Source: Rallus limicola
Taxonomy: Eukaryota; Chordata; Aves; Gruiformes; Rallidae
Length of the DNA: 64,000 nucleotides
Assembly (NCBI GenBank): GCA_022605955.1
Contig: JAKCOZ010000648.1
Span: forward strand, 1 to 64,000
Direction: 5' to 3'
This document shows, in pieces, positions 1 through 9,402 of the stretch. The translations under genes were made by a program, and so were the position numbers. The notes under the pieces are model-generated. The model ran no database searches and was not told the DNA's origin. It saw nothing but the letters and a program-made list of their open reading frames with translations. The stretch's first letter is position 1, and the number at the start of each line of letters is the position of its first letter.

Positions 1-2081
1 TTTTTTATTATGAAATATCTAATGCCTGAGCAAACCTGAAAGAGAAACGCCACACACACAAGGTTAGCCACGCTTACTCAACACCTCTCGCTCTGTCCCC
101 CAGCCCTGCTGCAAGGCATCACCCGGGAACGGGGTCCCCAGGGGCCTCCGAAAATATCGCCCTGCCTGCCAAAACCCCATCCTCTGCACCGTCTGCGCCC
201 AAACATAGGTGATGACTGTCACCTCACAGACCGGCCGGGACCAGGGAAAAAAAACACCCAGCCGGGGGAAAAAAAAAAAATAATCCCCCGGCTGGGGTTT
301 TTTATTATGAAATATCTAATGTCTGAGCAAACCTGAAAGAGAAACGCCACACACACAAGGTTAGCCACGCTTACTCAACACCTCTCGCTCTGCCTCCCCC
401 CTGCTGCAAGGCACCACCCGGGAACGGGGTCCCCGGGGGCCTCCAAAAAGATGGTTCTACCTGCCAAAACCGCAGCACTGTCTGCGCCCAAATTTAGGCG
501 ACAACAGTCACCTCGCAGACCGGCCGGGACCGGGGAAAAAAACACCCAGCCGGGGGAAAAAAAAATAATCCCCCGGCTGGGGTTTTTTTATTATGAAATA
601 TCTAATGCCTGAGCAAACCTGAAAGAGAAACGCCACACACACAAGGTTAGCCATGCTTACTCACCACCACTCGTTCTGTCCCCCAGCCCTGCTGCGAGGC
701 ACCGCCCGGGAACGGGGTCCCCGGGGGCCCAAAAAAGATGGTTCTGCCTGCCAAAACCCCGTCCTCTGCACCGTCTGCGCCCAAACATAGGTGATGACTG
801 TCACCTCGCAGACCGGCCGGGACCAGGGAAAAAAAACACCCAGCCGGGGGAAAAAAAAAAAATAATCCCCCGGCTGGGGTTTTTTATTATGAAATATCTA
901 ATGTCTGAGCAAACCTGAAAGAGAAACGCCACACACACAAGGTTAGCCACGCTTACTCAACACCTCTCGCTCTGCCTCCCCCCTGCTGCAAGGCACCACC
1001 CGGGAACGGGGTCCCCGGGGGCCTCCAAAAAGATGGTTCTACCTGCCAAAACCGCAGCACTGTCTGCGCCCAAATTTAGGCGACAACAGTCACCTCGCAG
1101 ACCGGCCGGGACCGGGGAAAAAAACACCCAGCCGGGGGAAAAAAAAATAATCCCCCGGCTGGGGTTTTTTTATTATGAAATATCTAATGCCTGAGCAAAC
1201 CTGAAAGAGAAACGCCACACACACAAGGTTAGCCATGCTTACTCACCACCACTCGTTCTGTCCCCCAGCCCTGCTGCGAGGCACCGCCCGGGAACAGGGT
1301 CCCCGGGGGCCCAAAAAAGATGGTTCTGCCTGCCAAAACCCCGTCCTCTGCACCGTCTGCGCCCAAACATAGGTGATGACTGTCACCTCGCAGACCGGCC
1401 GGGACCGGGGAAAAAAAACACCCAGCCGGGGAAAAAAAAAATAATCCCCCGGCTGGGGTTTTTTTTATTATGAAATATCTAATGCCTGAGCAAACCTGAA
1501 AGAGAAACGCCACACACACAAGGTTAGCCACGCTTACTCAACACTCTCTTACTCTCGCTCTGTCCCCCCCCTGCTGCAAGGCATCACCCGGGAACGGGGT
1601 CCCCGGGGGCCTCCAAAAAGATGGTTCTACCTGCCAAAACCCCCTCCTCAGCACCGTCTGCACCCAAACTTAGGCGACAACAGTTGCCTCGCAGACCGGC
1701 CGGGACCGGGGAAAAAAAACACCCAGCCGGGGGAAAAAAAAAAATAATCCCCCGGCTGGGTTTTTTTTATTATGAAATATCTAATGCCTGAGCAAACCTG
1801 AAAGAGAAACAGCACACACACAAGGTTAGCCACGCTTACTCACCACCACTTGCTCGGCCTGCCCTGCCCTGTCAGGCACCTCCAGCAAACGTGATCCCTG
1901 GGGGCCTCTGAAAAGATTGCCCTGCCTGCCAAAACCCCATCCTCGGCACCGTCTGCACCCAAACTTAGGTGACGACCGTCACCTCACAGACCGGCTGGGA
2001 CTGGAGAAAATAAACACCCAGCCGGGGGAAAAAAAAAATAATTCCCCGGCTGGGTGTTTTTTTATATGAAATGGTTTTTTT
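1..2081. repeat. ~290 bp tandem repeat array with dimeric higher-order structure
   Basis: At least seven units run head to tail. The anchor ATTATGAAATATCTAATG occurs at 7, 304, 590, 886, 1172, 1467 and 1769, giving spacings of 297, 286, 296, 286, 295 and 302 bp. Units at 304-589 and 886-1171 read as the same sequence. Units at 590-885 and 1172-1466 differ by a few bases and A-tract lengths. Units two plus three therefore repeat as units four plus five, a 582 bp dimer. Each unit holds a CACACACACAAGGTTAGCC block, a CCCGGGAACGGGGTCC block, a GGTGA...TCACC dyad and an A-tract-spaced hairpin. The array is already running at base 1. The last unit is degenerate and grades into the longer unit that follows. 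I do not recognise the family, and no open frame here looks like a gene. Confidence 0.93.
257..2056. other. Seven regularly spaced perfect hairpins with A-rich loop
   Basis: Each unit contains CCCAGCCGGGGG, then an A-rich spacer ending in AAT(A)AT(T), then CCCCCGGCTGGG. Positions are 257-296, 545-581, 839-878, 1127-1163, 1421-1457, 1722-1760 and 2017-2056. Stems are 11-12 bp and flanked by further A/T complementarity: AAAAACA on the left, GTTTTTT or TTTTTT on the right. In the last copy the stem extends to AAACACCCAGCCGGGG / CCCCGGCTGGGTGTTT. The A-tract length varies between units. The dyad is plain in the sequence. Whether it folds in DNA or in a transcript is inference. It resembles a bacterial terminator only superficially, since the setting is eukaryotic. 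Confidence 0.88.
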
Positions 2082-2702
2082 ATTGTAAACTATGTAACTC
2101 CTGAGCCCAGAGCAAACATGAAAAGAAACACGTCGCTCACACACACAAGGCTAGCCTCAGTAACTCACTGACGGCCTGCCCGCCCCTGCTGATGGACAGC
2201 CCTATGTTACGGCCATCCGGCCTCCAGCCGCCACGGGGGCCATCGCCCCGAGTCTATGGCCGTGCTTGGCACAGTCACGCCCTTTTGACAACGTCACTGC
2301 CGTGATGCTAAAGTGTAACACCACAAAAAACAAAGCCTGGGAAACAGCTTCGCTACCTACGGCGCCCTACCTCCTGCTTCTCTTTGAAATTGATGCTCGG
2401 GGAAATGTGCTGCAGAATTTTCTGCGAGAATCCAAGTGTCCATGTAGTGCCTGCAAAAAACAGAGCTAGAGAAGACACTGCACAGTCCGAGACTGAGCAC
2501 CAAGACAGCATCACACAATGCAAGATAAATCAAAAACATAGCTAGACAGCAATTTACAACTCCATGAGATACAACAACGCTATAGATTACACCTTGCCAT
2601 TGCCGAGCCAGAAAGCACAAAATGCAAAGTACATGTAGATATACAATGCAAATCACCACAGAAATACATGGCAGGGCAACCCAAGATGGCATTCCGGGAC
2701 GG

Positions 2703-3060
2703 GACGATATGCTATGAATTACATGGCCCTATTACAGAGTCATACGGCGCAAGACAGTTCGCGTACAGAGGCTGACGGCGTGAGACAGCGTCCCTAGATG
2801 TGACAATGCTATGGATTACCCCACCCCAGTACAGAGTCATGCAGCGGGAGACACAGTTCGAATACAGAGGCTGACGGCGTGAGACAGCGTCCCTAGATGT
2901 GACAATGCTATGGATTACCCCACCCCAGTACAGAGTCATGCAGCGGGAGACACAGTTCGAATACAGAGGCTGACGGCGTGAGACAGCGTCCCTAGATGTG
3001 ACAATGCTAGGGATTACCCCACTCCAGTACAGAGTCATGCGGCGCACAGAATTTGAGAGT
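2703..3060. repeat. 99 bp tandem repeat, three full units plus one partial
   Basis: Units start at 2703, 2802, 2901 and 3000, exactly 99 bp apart. The last stops about 60 bp in, where a GCACAGAATTTGAGAG sequence takes over. The core includes GACAATGCTATGGATTACCC and CAGAGTCATGCAGCGG. The first unit is the most diverged. A weaker relative (ACAACGCTATAGATTACACC) lies near 2574. Because 99 is a multiple of three, a repeating 33-residue reading appears on the minus strand; I take it as incidental. Confidence 0.92.
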
Positions 3061-3811
3061 CAACGCTTTGTGAAGCGGAGGGGTCGTTCCAGCTCAGCCT
3101 CTGCAAAGGCGAGGCCACAGAGATGCTCGCAATGTGAAACGCTTTAGACTGAGAGCAAGCTGACGGCTGGTTGATGGGCTCGGTGACAAAGCGGCGAGGC
3201 TCAAACGCGACGATGCTCGCCGAGGGTGGAGAAGGGAGGCGTGCACGACGTAGCCGGTGACCTAAGGAGTGACACCCAGAGAGAATTGACAATTATTATG
3301 AACGGTAACCCGAACACCCTGCTTATCCAAAAGGCGGTGGCCGTCCGCCGACCCGCTCCTTCCGGAGAGAGACGTGCTGGCGATTGCGGCGTGTGACGCC
3401 TACCGCCCCGAGAGATGCAAAATTACTCTTACCCTTGCGAGAAATCGCTGCTCCCGCAATCGCCTCTTACCCGGCACCCGGCTTTTCTTCCGCCTCACGT
3501 CCGCTTCTCCTCCGCTTCCAAAGGTTGCGAATGGCTGTGCGGCACCTGCAAGAACAGAGAGGTGAGAGCTCCGTCTGCCCGCCGTGGCATTAGGAGCCGC
3601 CGCAGACGAGGGCCGCCTCACCTTCTCGGTGTCCCGTGTAGGTCCCGCCACCGTCTCCGGGGTCTGAACGAGACGTGTGCCGAGAGACTGCCCGTAACCG
3701 GTTCCCACCTTCCGTTACCTTACCCTGACCGGTCGCTCGCCTGGCCTATGCCGTTTACGGGTGGTGGTGTGGAGGCTCGGGCCTGGCCTGTAACACACAA
3801 ACAAGGGATGC

Positions 3812-3819
3812 CTATAAAA
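3812..3819 (+). promoter_or_regulatory. TATA-like box in copy A (weak)
   Basis: CTATAAAA lies inside a CpG-dense stretch and is conserved at the equivalent place in copy B (5647-5654, 1,835 bp away). A TATA-like octamer in CpG-rich DNA could serve a promoter. No initiator, exon or product is identified, so the call rests only on motif and conservation between two young duplicates. Confidence 0.25.
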
Positions 3820-4636
3820 CTCACCTGCGGCGTGACACCGGCCCGCTAGAAATGGCTTACCCGGCCCGAGTCACCGACCCTGGAAATGAACCGGTTTCCT
3901 TCTCGCTTCGTACCTACGAAAAACAGCCACACATAACTCTTAAAGATGGCACAGAGGCGCTGACCATTTCATCGTGCCGACACCGTGGGCCAACCTACCT
4001 CCTCGTGGTCTTCCCCTCGACAACTCCGTGGCTGCAGCGGTACGCATCCCATCTGGCCCCATCTGGAAAACCAAACAAAAATGTTACACACGCACACTAG
4101 GTTAGGCACACTAACTCACCGACGTCCTGCCCACCCCTACATCAGAGCCATCCTGCCTCCAGCCGCCACGGGGGGCCATCACCCGGGTCTATGGCTGTGC
4201 TTGCACGGTCTCACCTTTCGAGCACCTGCATCGCTGTGATGCTAAAGTGTCAGACCGCAAAAACCAAAGCCTGGGAAACAGCTTCGCTACCTGCGGTGCC
4301 CTACCTCCCGCTTCTCTTTGAAATTGATGCTCGGGGAAATGTGCTGCAGAATTTTCTGCAAGAATCCAAGTGTCCATGTAGTGCCTGCAAAAAACAGAGC
4401 TAGAGAAGACACTGCACAGTCCGAGACTGAGCACCAAGACAGCATCATACAATGCAAGATAAATCAAAAACATAGCTAGACAGCAATTTACAACTCCATG
4501 AGATACAACAACGCTATAGATTACACCTTGCCATCGCCGAGCCAGAAAGCACAAAATGCAAAGTACATGTAGATATACAATGCAAATCACCACAGAAATA
4601 CATGGCAGGGCAACCCAAGATGGCATTCCGGGACAG

Positions 4637-4895
4637 GACGATATGCTATGAATTACATGGCCCTATTACAGAGTCATACGGCGCAAGACAGTTCGCGTAC
4701 AGAGGCTGACGGCGTGAGACAGCGTCCCAAGATATGACAATGCTATGGATTACCCCACCCCTGTACAGAGTCATGCAGCGGGAGACACAGTTCGAATACA
4801 GAGCCTGATGGCGCGAGACGGCATCCCTAGATGTGACAATGCTATGGATTACGCCACCCCAGTACAGAGTCATGTGGCGCACAGAATTTGAGAAT
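4637..4895. repeat. 99 bp tandem repeat, two full units plus one partial
   Basis: Unit starts are 4637, 4736 and 4835, again exactly 99 bp apart. This matches the array at 2703-3060 but has one unit fewer, which accounts for the length difference between the two 1.9 kb copies. The units here are slightly more diverged from each other (CCCAAGATATGACAATG, GCGCGAGACGGCATCC). Confidence 0.9.
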
Positions 4896-5646
4896 CAACG
4901 CTTTGTGAAGCGGAGGGGTCGTTCCAGCTCAGCCTCTGCAAAGGCGAGGCCACAGAGATGCTCGCAATGTGAAACGCTTTAGACTGAGAGCGAGCTGACG
5001 GCTGGTCGATGGGCTCGGTGACAAAGCGGCGAGGCTCAAACGCGACGATGCTCGCCGAGGGTGGAGAAGGGAGGCGTGTGCGACGTAGCCGGTGACCTAA
5101 GGAGTGACACCCAGAGAGAATTGACAATTATTATGAATGGTAACCTGAACACCCTGCTTATCCAAAAGGTGGTGGCGGTCTGGATACCCGCTCCTTCTGG
5201 AGAGAGACGTGCCGGCGATCGCGGTGTGTGACGCCTACCGCCCCGAGAGATGCAAAATTATTCTTACCCTTGCGAGAAATCGCTGCTCCCGCAATCGCCT
5301 CTTACCCGGCACCCGGCTTTTCTTCCGCCTCACGTCCGCTTCTCCTCCGCTTCCAAAGGTTGCGAATGGCCGTGCGGCACCTGCAAGAACAGAGAGGTGA
5401 GAGCTCCGTCTGCCTGCCGTGGCATTAGGAGCCGCCGCAGACGAGGGCCGCCTCACCTTCTCGGTGTCCCGTGTAGGTCCCACCACCGTCTCCGGGGTCT
5501 GAACGAGACGTGTGCCGAGAGACTGCCCGTAACCGGTTCCCACCTTCCGTTACCTTACCCTGACCGGTCGCTCGCCTGACCTATGCTGTTTACGGGTGGC
5601 GGCGTGGAGGCTCGGGCCTGGCCTGTAACACACAAACAAGGGATGC

Positions 5647-5654
5647 CTATAAAA
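5647..5654 (+). promoter_or_regulatory. TATA-like box in copy B (weak)
   Basis: CTATAAAA is identical in sequence and context to the motif at 3812-3819 of copy A. The same caveats apply: no transcript start or exon can be demonstrated from the sequence. Confidence 0.25.
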
Positions 5655-5912
5655 CTCACCTGCGGCGTGACACCGGCCCGCTAGAAATGGCTTACCCGGC
5701 CCGAGTCACCGACCCTGGAAATGAACCGGTTTCCTTCTCGCTTCGTACCTACGAAAAACAGCCACACAGAAGTCTTATAGATGGCACAGAGGCGCTGACC
5801 ATTCCATCGCGCCGACACCGTTGGCCGACCTACCTCCTCGTGGTCTTCCCCTCGACAACTCCGTGGCTGCAGCGGTATGCATCCCATCTGGCCCCATCTG
5901 AAAAACCGAACA

Positions 5913-7288
5913 ATTTACTAAGCGCGTCACCCCGATGCCAACTCATTGCTGCACCGCTCCAGACCTCTCGCTTCCTCTGAAGAACCCTATCTGGCGTGTA
6001 ACTGCAGGCAGCGGTTTAAATGCAAATGGAAAAGAAACCCCAGGGGGCCTACCTCAGAGCCCCCCAGCCTTACGCCCCTGCAAAATTCCATCTGCTCTTT
6101 CCGACTTTGCGGGGCCCCGCCCGGGCGGCTCCCATCATCTCCAGGAAAGGACGGTTCGCGCCCCCTGCTGACGGTACCGCCTTTGCCGATACCTCCCGGG
6201 CAGAATCCCTCACGCTAACCCTGGACTCTTACTGCTATGCCACATCGCCCCGACTCCACAGCTCCGGGCAGAGCAGCTCCGTGCCGAACACGCACAAAGA
6301 ATGACACAATGCAGAACCCTGCGGATGACGCGACTCCAAGATGACCGAAAACTGTCGGCGAGAAGGGCTTCCGGACGGGAGATGCCGTCAAACAAAGCCA
6401 CCAAGGGCGGATGGAAGGAAGCTCTACGGCAGCCCCAGAAGGGAGGGGACCGGAACGGCTCGTTGAAGGACTTACTGTCAAAATTGTGACGACGGATGCG
6501 CGAGAAGCCCGCCTTCGAGACCTAACGATAGAAAGATGCATGGGAAAAGCCTCGGCCCGTGAAAATGGGTGACCGGAGAGCGGAGCTCCCGAGGGAGCCC
6601 TCGATGATGCCGCCAGAGAGAACTGATCAGAAACTTCCGAGATGCGAGGATGAACCGTGCCGCGACCTTGCTAGACAAATCAAGAAGAGCCCCGTGAGCA
6701 CTACGCCGATGAGCGAGCGTGGGCATTCGAGACCCTAGAGACTGCGCCCGAGAGGCACGCTGTGCCCCTTTGAGCGTAAAGAGGATGCCGACACCTGGAA
6801 AAGAGCTAAGACGTGGAAAACGTGACACACAACAAGTATAAACGCACATAGAGGCTGGAGCTGCCCTGCCCGGCACACCCTAGCGACATGCTGACAAGCC
6901 ACCCGCTCCCCGTTTGCCGGCCCGGAAGGGACCGCTCCCAAACAGACCCTTCGCCTACGCTGACTTTCACGGGCAAACGACCCCCCTGCCGTCGGCGCCT
7001 TCGCCCCGCCCTTCTCTTCTCCTCCCGCTCCCTCCCCAGACCCGGTCCCTCCGCTTAGCTCTCAGGCGACCGGGGACCCGCATCTGTCCTGGAAGGGAAC
7101 GCGTGCGATCCCCTGCGTGGGCTGACCGGGACGTGCTGGTGGTTGCCACCTTATTCTTCAGCACCTATAAGAAACAAAAAGCTAATCAAAACTGTGCGGG
7201 CGGACGGTACCGCGCGCCTCGACCCCGAACTCGACTCCCCGTCGCCTTCGGAAAAAGAACGCGGCCTTCGTCTATCCTGCTCGTTCCA
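5913..7288. other. Unassigned CpG-rich DNA, no gene recognised
   Basis: GC- and CpG-rich sequence with no tandem period visible to me and no recognisable protein family. Open frames up to about 140 codons occur on both strands and overlap each other, as expected in GC-rich DNA where stop codons are rare. About 6480-6960 is purine-leaning on the plus strand, and about 6960-7060 is pyrimidine-rich (CTTCTCTTCTCCTCCCGCTC). It lies between the 1.9 kb copies and a fragment resembling them, so it may be a strongly diverged part of the same repeat. That is inference from position. Confidence 0.45.
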
Positions 7289-7436
7289 GAGACGGACGTG
7301 CCGGCTGCCGTGGCTTGTATTTCCTACCGCGCTTAGAGATGCAAAATTACCGTTATGCTTGGAACTCACCCGGTCGGAGATTCCTCCCCTGGAAATATCC
7401 CTCTTTTCTTCCTGCTTTGCCGCTTCAAAGGAGGAA
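7289..7436. repeat. Diverged fragment of the 1.9 kb unit (copy C)
   Basis: The block GACGTGCCGGC...CCTACCGC...AGAGATGCAAAATTACC matches, in order and spacing, GACGTGCTGGC...CCTACCGC...AGAGATGCAAAATTACT at about 3370-3430 and its partner at about 5205-5265. Similarity continues through CTTTTCTTCC and CCGCTTC-AAAGG to about 7436. It is far more diverged than copies A and B are from each other, so it is an older relative. I could not follow the match further in either direction. Confidence 0.7.
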
Positions 7437-7499
7437 GACAGACACGTGTGTGAGTCCTGAAACAGCCGGAGCCGCCGACTTTATTAGGAAATCCTAAAA

Positions 7500-7545
7500 G
7501 TCTATATGTGAGCAAGAAGCTTACTCAAACGCTGGCTAAAAGACT
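7500..7545 (+). repeat. Direct repeat, left copy, bordering the C-rich tract
   Basis: TCTATATGTGAGCAAGAAGC, followed by TTACTCAAACGCTGGCTA, recurs at 8227-8272 with only a few substitutions (GTAAGC, CACTAGCTA). The two copies bracket the C-rich block exactly. The short TTACTCAA word also occurs in the 290 bp repeats at the start of the window, but the rest does not match them. Confidence 0.85.
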
Positions 7546-8226
7546 CACAGGCTGCAGAGGGGGGGGCAGAGGTAGGGGTCCCTCACAGACCCCCCTGTCG
7601 CCCCCTCCTGCTGCAGACAAAGTCCCCCTGCCGCTCGCAGAAGGGGTCCTGGGGAGGGGGGGAGTTTAGGACCCCCCCCCCGAGACATGCAGAGACCCCC
7701 CCAGCAACCCACATCCCCCAAAAACCCCTCCCAGCCCCCCTGTACTACCGCAAAACCCCAGCTCTCCCTCAACCCCCCCCCCAGGAACGCCCCAATTGCC
7801 GAAAACACCCTCCCTGCCCCTCAGAGCCTCCCCCAAACCCCTCCTCAGGACCTTCCTAGCACCTCCTACCCCTCTCTTCCTGCCAAACTCCCCCCAGACC
7901 TCCCTGGAACCCCTCCTAGGAACCCCAGGACCTTCCCCAGCACCTCCTAGGCCCCCTCTACGCCCCCAAAACTGCTCACAGCCCCCCTGCACCTCCCAAA
8001 ACCCCACTCAACCCCTGTCTGGGACACCAGACCCTCCCAGAACCCCCCCAGAATCCCAAAACCCTCCCCTGGGACCCCCCCAGCACATCCTAGCTCCCCT
8101 GTACCCACGGAGAACCCTTCAAGACCCCCTTTACCCCCAGAGACCCCCTTGGACCCCCCCAAAACGGCTCCTAAGCCTCCCAAACTCCGACACCCCCCCC
8201 CCCCCCCCCCCCAAACCCCTGAACCC
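7546..8226. repeat. C-rich, G-poor minisatellite-like tract with a C20 run
   Basis: About 680 bp in which the plus strand is mostly C with A and T and few G. Recurring words include CCCCAAAACCCC, CCTCCCAAAAC and ACCCCTCC, without a fixed period. A run of twenty C occupies 8193-8212. The minus strand is correspondingly G-rich, with many runs of three or more G, so quadruplex formation is plausible (inference). Such C/A-rich tracts are common in GC-rich bird DNA. Long proline-rich open frames here come from composition and are not genes. Confidence 0.85.
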
Positions 8227-8272
8227 TCTATATGTAAGCAAGAAGCTTACTCAAACACTAGCTAGACGAGCT
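8227..8272 (+). repeat. Direct repeat, right copy, bordering the C-rich tract
   Basis: TCTATATGTAAGCAAGAAGC, then TTACTCAAACACTAGCTA, the partner of 7500-7545 in the same orientation. It is followed by GACGAGCTGATCGTTAGG, which the left copy lacks. Confidence 0.85.
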
Positions 8273-9030
8273 GATCGTTAGGGCTTGTAACAGAACTGGT
8301 GCTCACAGCTGGCAAGTTAAAGTCCAAAGTTGTTGAACCCCCCCCAAGAGTCTATTTAGTGCAAAGTCAGGAGTGCTGGTAAAATGCCACGTATCCAGGA
8401 AAAAACCCTCAACAGCAACTATATAGGACTGAGTTGCCTTAAAAAGACACTGAAAAGGCAACACAAAATAAACAAGCCAAACATGGGCAAGACTACATCA
8501 ATAAGTACTTTTGATAAGGGAGACGCTGGTCACTCTTAGCTACTTACAAAACGCTTACCTGAAAAGAATGAACCAAAACAACAGCAGTGACTCCAAGACT
8601 CCAACTGCAAAATGAAAACCAGAACAATACAACTGGAGACACAAAGCAGAACGAGCTGCCCTGGGCAAGGCAAGTACCTTATATACCCCAGGCCCTGCCC
8701 CCTGCCCCTACCACACCTGCCTGAAAGAGGGAGGTTCCTGATTGCAGAAGGATTAAAAGCAGCTGGAGGAGCAGGTCTGGCTCTACTGACCAGAGCTGTT
8801 TACCAGAGAAGGGATGCTGACTGCAGAAAGGGATTCCTGCTGAAAACCCTTTCTACTCTGCTAAATGTCTGCACTGATGAGCAAACCAGGTATGTAAGCA
8901 TGATGAGACCACGGGAAGACCCTCTGATCCTGGGGAACAGGGACAGCCGCTTCTGGGGAACCCCCTAATACTACTCCCCTAATACTACTGCCCTGGGGAT
9001 TTCTCTAGGCCGGAGAGACCTCTGAGCCCA
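8273..9030. other. Non-repetitive segment, mixed composition
   Basis: AT/GC-balanced sequence, unlike its neighbours, with no tandem structure except a 14 bp direct duplication of CCCCTAATACTACT at about 8965-8993. A plus-strand frame at 8612-8968 (118 codons) has no recognisable domain. On the minus strand a TATA-like element and a good splice-donor match are suitably spaced (separate entry). The segment could be an exon plus promoter, or part of a long interspersed repeat such as an LTR. I cannot separate these by eye. Confidence 0.4.
8554..8712 (-). promoter_or_regulatory. Promoter-like arrangement with splice-donor match, minus strand
   Basis: Read on the minus strand, a G-rich stretch (complement of 8687-8712, GGGCAGGGGGCAGGGCC) is followed by TATATAAGG (complement of 8677-8685). 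About 120 bp further on comes TTTTCAG|GTAAGCG, a strong match to the vertebrate donor consensus, with the exon side ending at 8559. A transcript starting ~25-30 bp after the TATA element would have a first exon of about 90 bp. Each motif is visible; the linked interpretation is inference. TATA words and donors also occur by chance, and no downstream exon can be identified in this window. Confidence 0.3.
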
Positions 9031-9148
9031 GAGGGAGATTTCAGGCCATGTATGTCTTTTGGTGCTGGCTGCTCTGGTTTGGGAGCCATTGCTGGACGTT
9101 CGCCATGTTTGGAAGGGAAGGCTGCTCTGGCTAGAAAAATCCCAGGCT
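9031..9148 (+). repeat. Diverged relative of the 198 bp satellite monomer (D1)
   Basis: The core TTTGGGAGCCATTGCTGGAC at 9079 onward matches the satellite core TTTGGGAGTTATTGCTGGAC. By hand count about 31 of 37 bases agree across the segment ending in GTTTGGAA / GTTTTGAA. The upstream TTTCAG..CATG.ATG.CTTT word also aligns with TTTCAGACAAGCTATGCCTTT in the satellite. Orientation is the same as the left satellite array. The next relative (D2) follows with its core 193 bp downstream, close to the 198 bp monomer period. Confidence 0.72.
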
Positions 9149-9193
9149 GAGGGACATGAAGAGGTTTTCTCCGCAGAATAAAGCCCTGAGCCC

Positions 9194-9402
9194 CAGGGTC
9201 AGTGGGGCTGCTTCAAGGTGCCTTGGGGCAGTTTCAGGCCATGGATGTCTTTTGGTGCTGGCTGTTTCGGTTTGGGAGCCATTGCTGGACGTTTGGCATG
9301 GTGGGAATAAAAGGCCCATTGGGCAGAGAAAATGGCTGCTCCCGGCAAGAAAAACCCCTTGGTAAATTGTATTAGGAGGTTTCCTAATACTCCCAGTCCC
9401 CT
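9194..9402 (+). repeat. Diverged satellite-like monomer D2, left arm of an inverted repeat
   Basis: The core GGGAGCCATTGCTGGACGTT begins at 9274, 193 bp after the D1 core. The unit ends with TTAGGAGGTTTCCTAATACT, reminiscent of TTAGGAGGTTTCAGAC in the satellite. The whole segment is present in reverse complement at 10796-11007. CAGGGTC at 9194 pairs with GACCCTG ending at 11007, and the distance to the shared GGAGC core is 82 bp on both sides. The D2 end runs straight into the CCCAGT minisatellite. Confidence 0.78.

Larger units (their letters stand above)
2082..4067. repeat. ~1.9 kb tandem unit, copy A
   Basis: This segment repeats at 4068-5912. Matching landmarks lie 1,934 bp apart in the first part (2311 versus 4245) and 1,835 bp apart in the second (3415 versus 5250). 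The 99 bp difference is exactly one copy of an internal tandem repeat. The copies differ by scattered substitutions, many at CpG. The head of the unit (about 2105-2175) has GAGCAAACATGAAAAG, a CACACACACAAGG block and TAACTCACTGACGG, resembling the start of the 290 bp unit upstream. The second half (3050-4060) is rich in CpG. Frames of 60-145 codons exist on both strands, but lengths and stops differ between the copies, and I recognise no domain. Calling it non-coding is inference; an untranslated multicopy transcript remains possible. Confidence 0.88.
4068..5912. repeat. ~1.9 kb tandem unit, copy B
   Basis: Second copy of the unit described at 2082-4067, in the same orientation and directly abutting it. 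It begins with a degenerate head (ACACACGCACACTAGG, then ACTAACTCACCGACG) and follows copy A landmark by landmark to about 5912, where similarity stops at GAACAATTTACTAAGC. It has one 99 bp unit fewer than copy A. Substitutions between the copies include CpG/TpG changes and small indels that shorten or extend the same frames differently, which argues against selection on a protein. Confidence 0.88.

Noticed and set aside
257..2056. Intrinsic transcription terminators
   Set aside because: The hairpin plus oligo-T looks like a bacterial terminator, but everything else in the window is vertebrate-like repeat DNA with no operon.
2357..4626. Hydrophobic minus-strand frame (about 111-145 codons) conserved in both 1.9 kb copies as a membrane protein gene
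   Set aside because: The two copies are recent duplicates, so conservation is uninformative. Frame lengths differ, no family is recognised, and other overlapping frames are equally conserved.
2082..7500. Ribosomal RNA spacer or rRNA gene
   Set aside because: GC-rich tandem units suggested rDNA spacer, but I see no 18S, 5.8S or 28S landmark sequence on either strand.
7500..8272. LTR retrotransposon or solo LTR bounded by the 45 bp direct repeats
   Set aside because: No TG...CA termini, primer-binding site, polypurine tract or polymerase-like frame is visible, and the interior is a low-complexity C-rich tract.
8270..8290. Telomere-type repeat (TTAGGG at about 8278)
   Set aside because: A single isolated hexamer, not in tandem. 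TTAGGAGG in the satellite is a different sequence.
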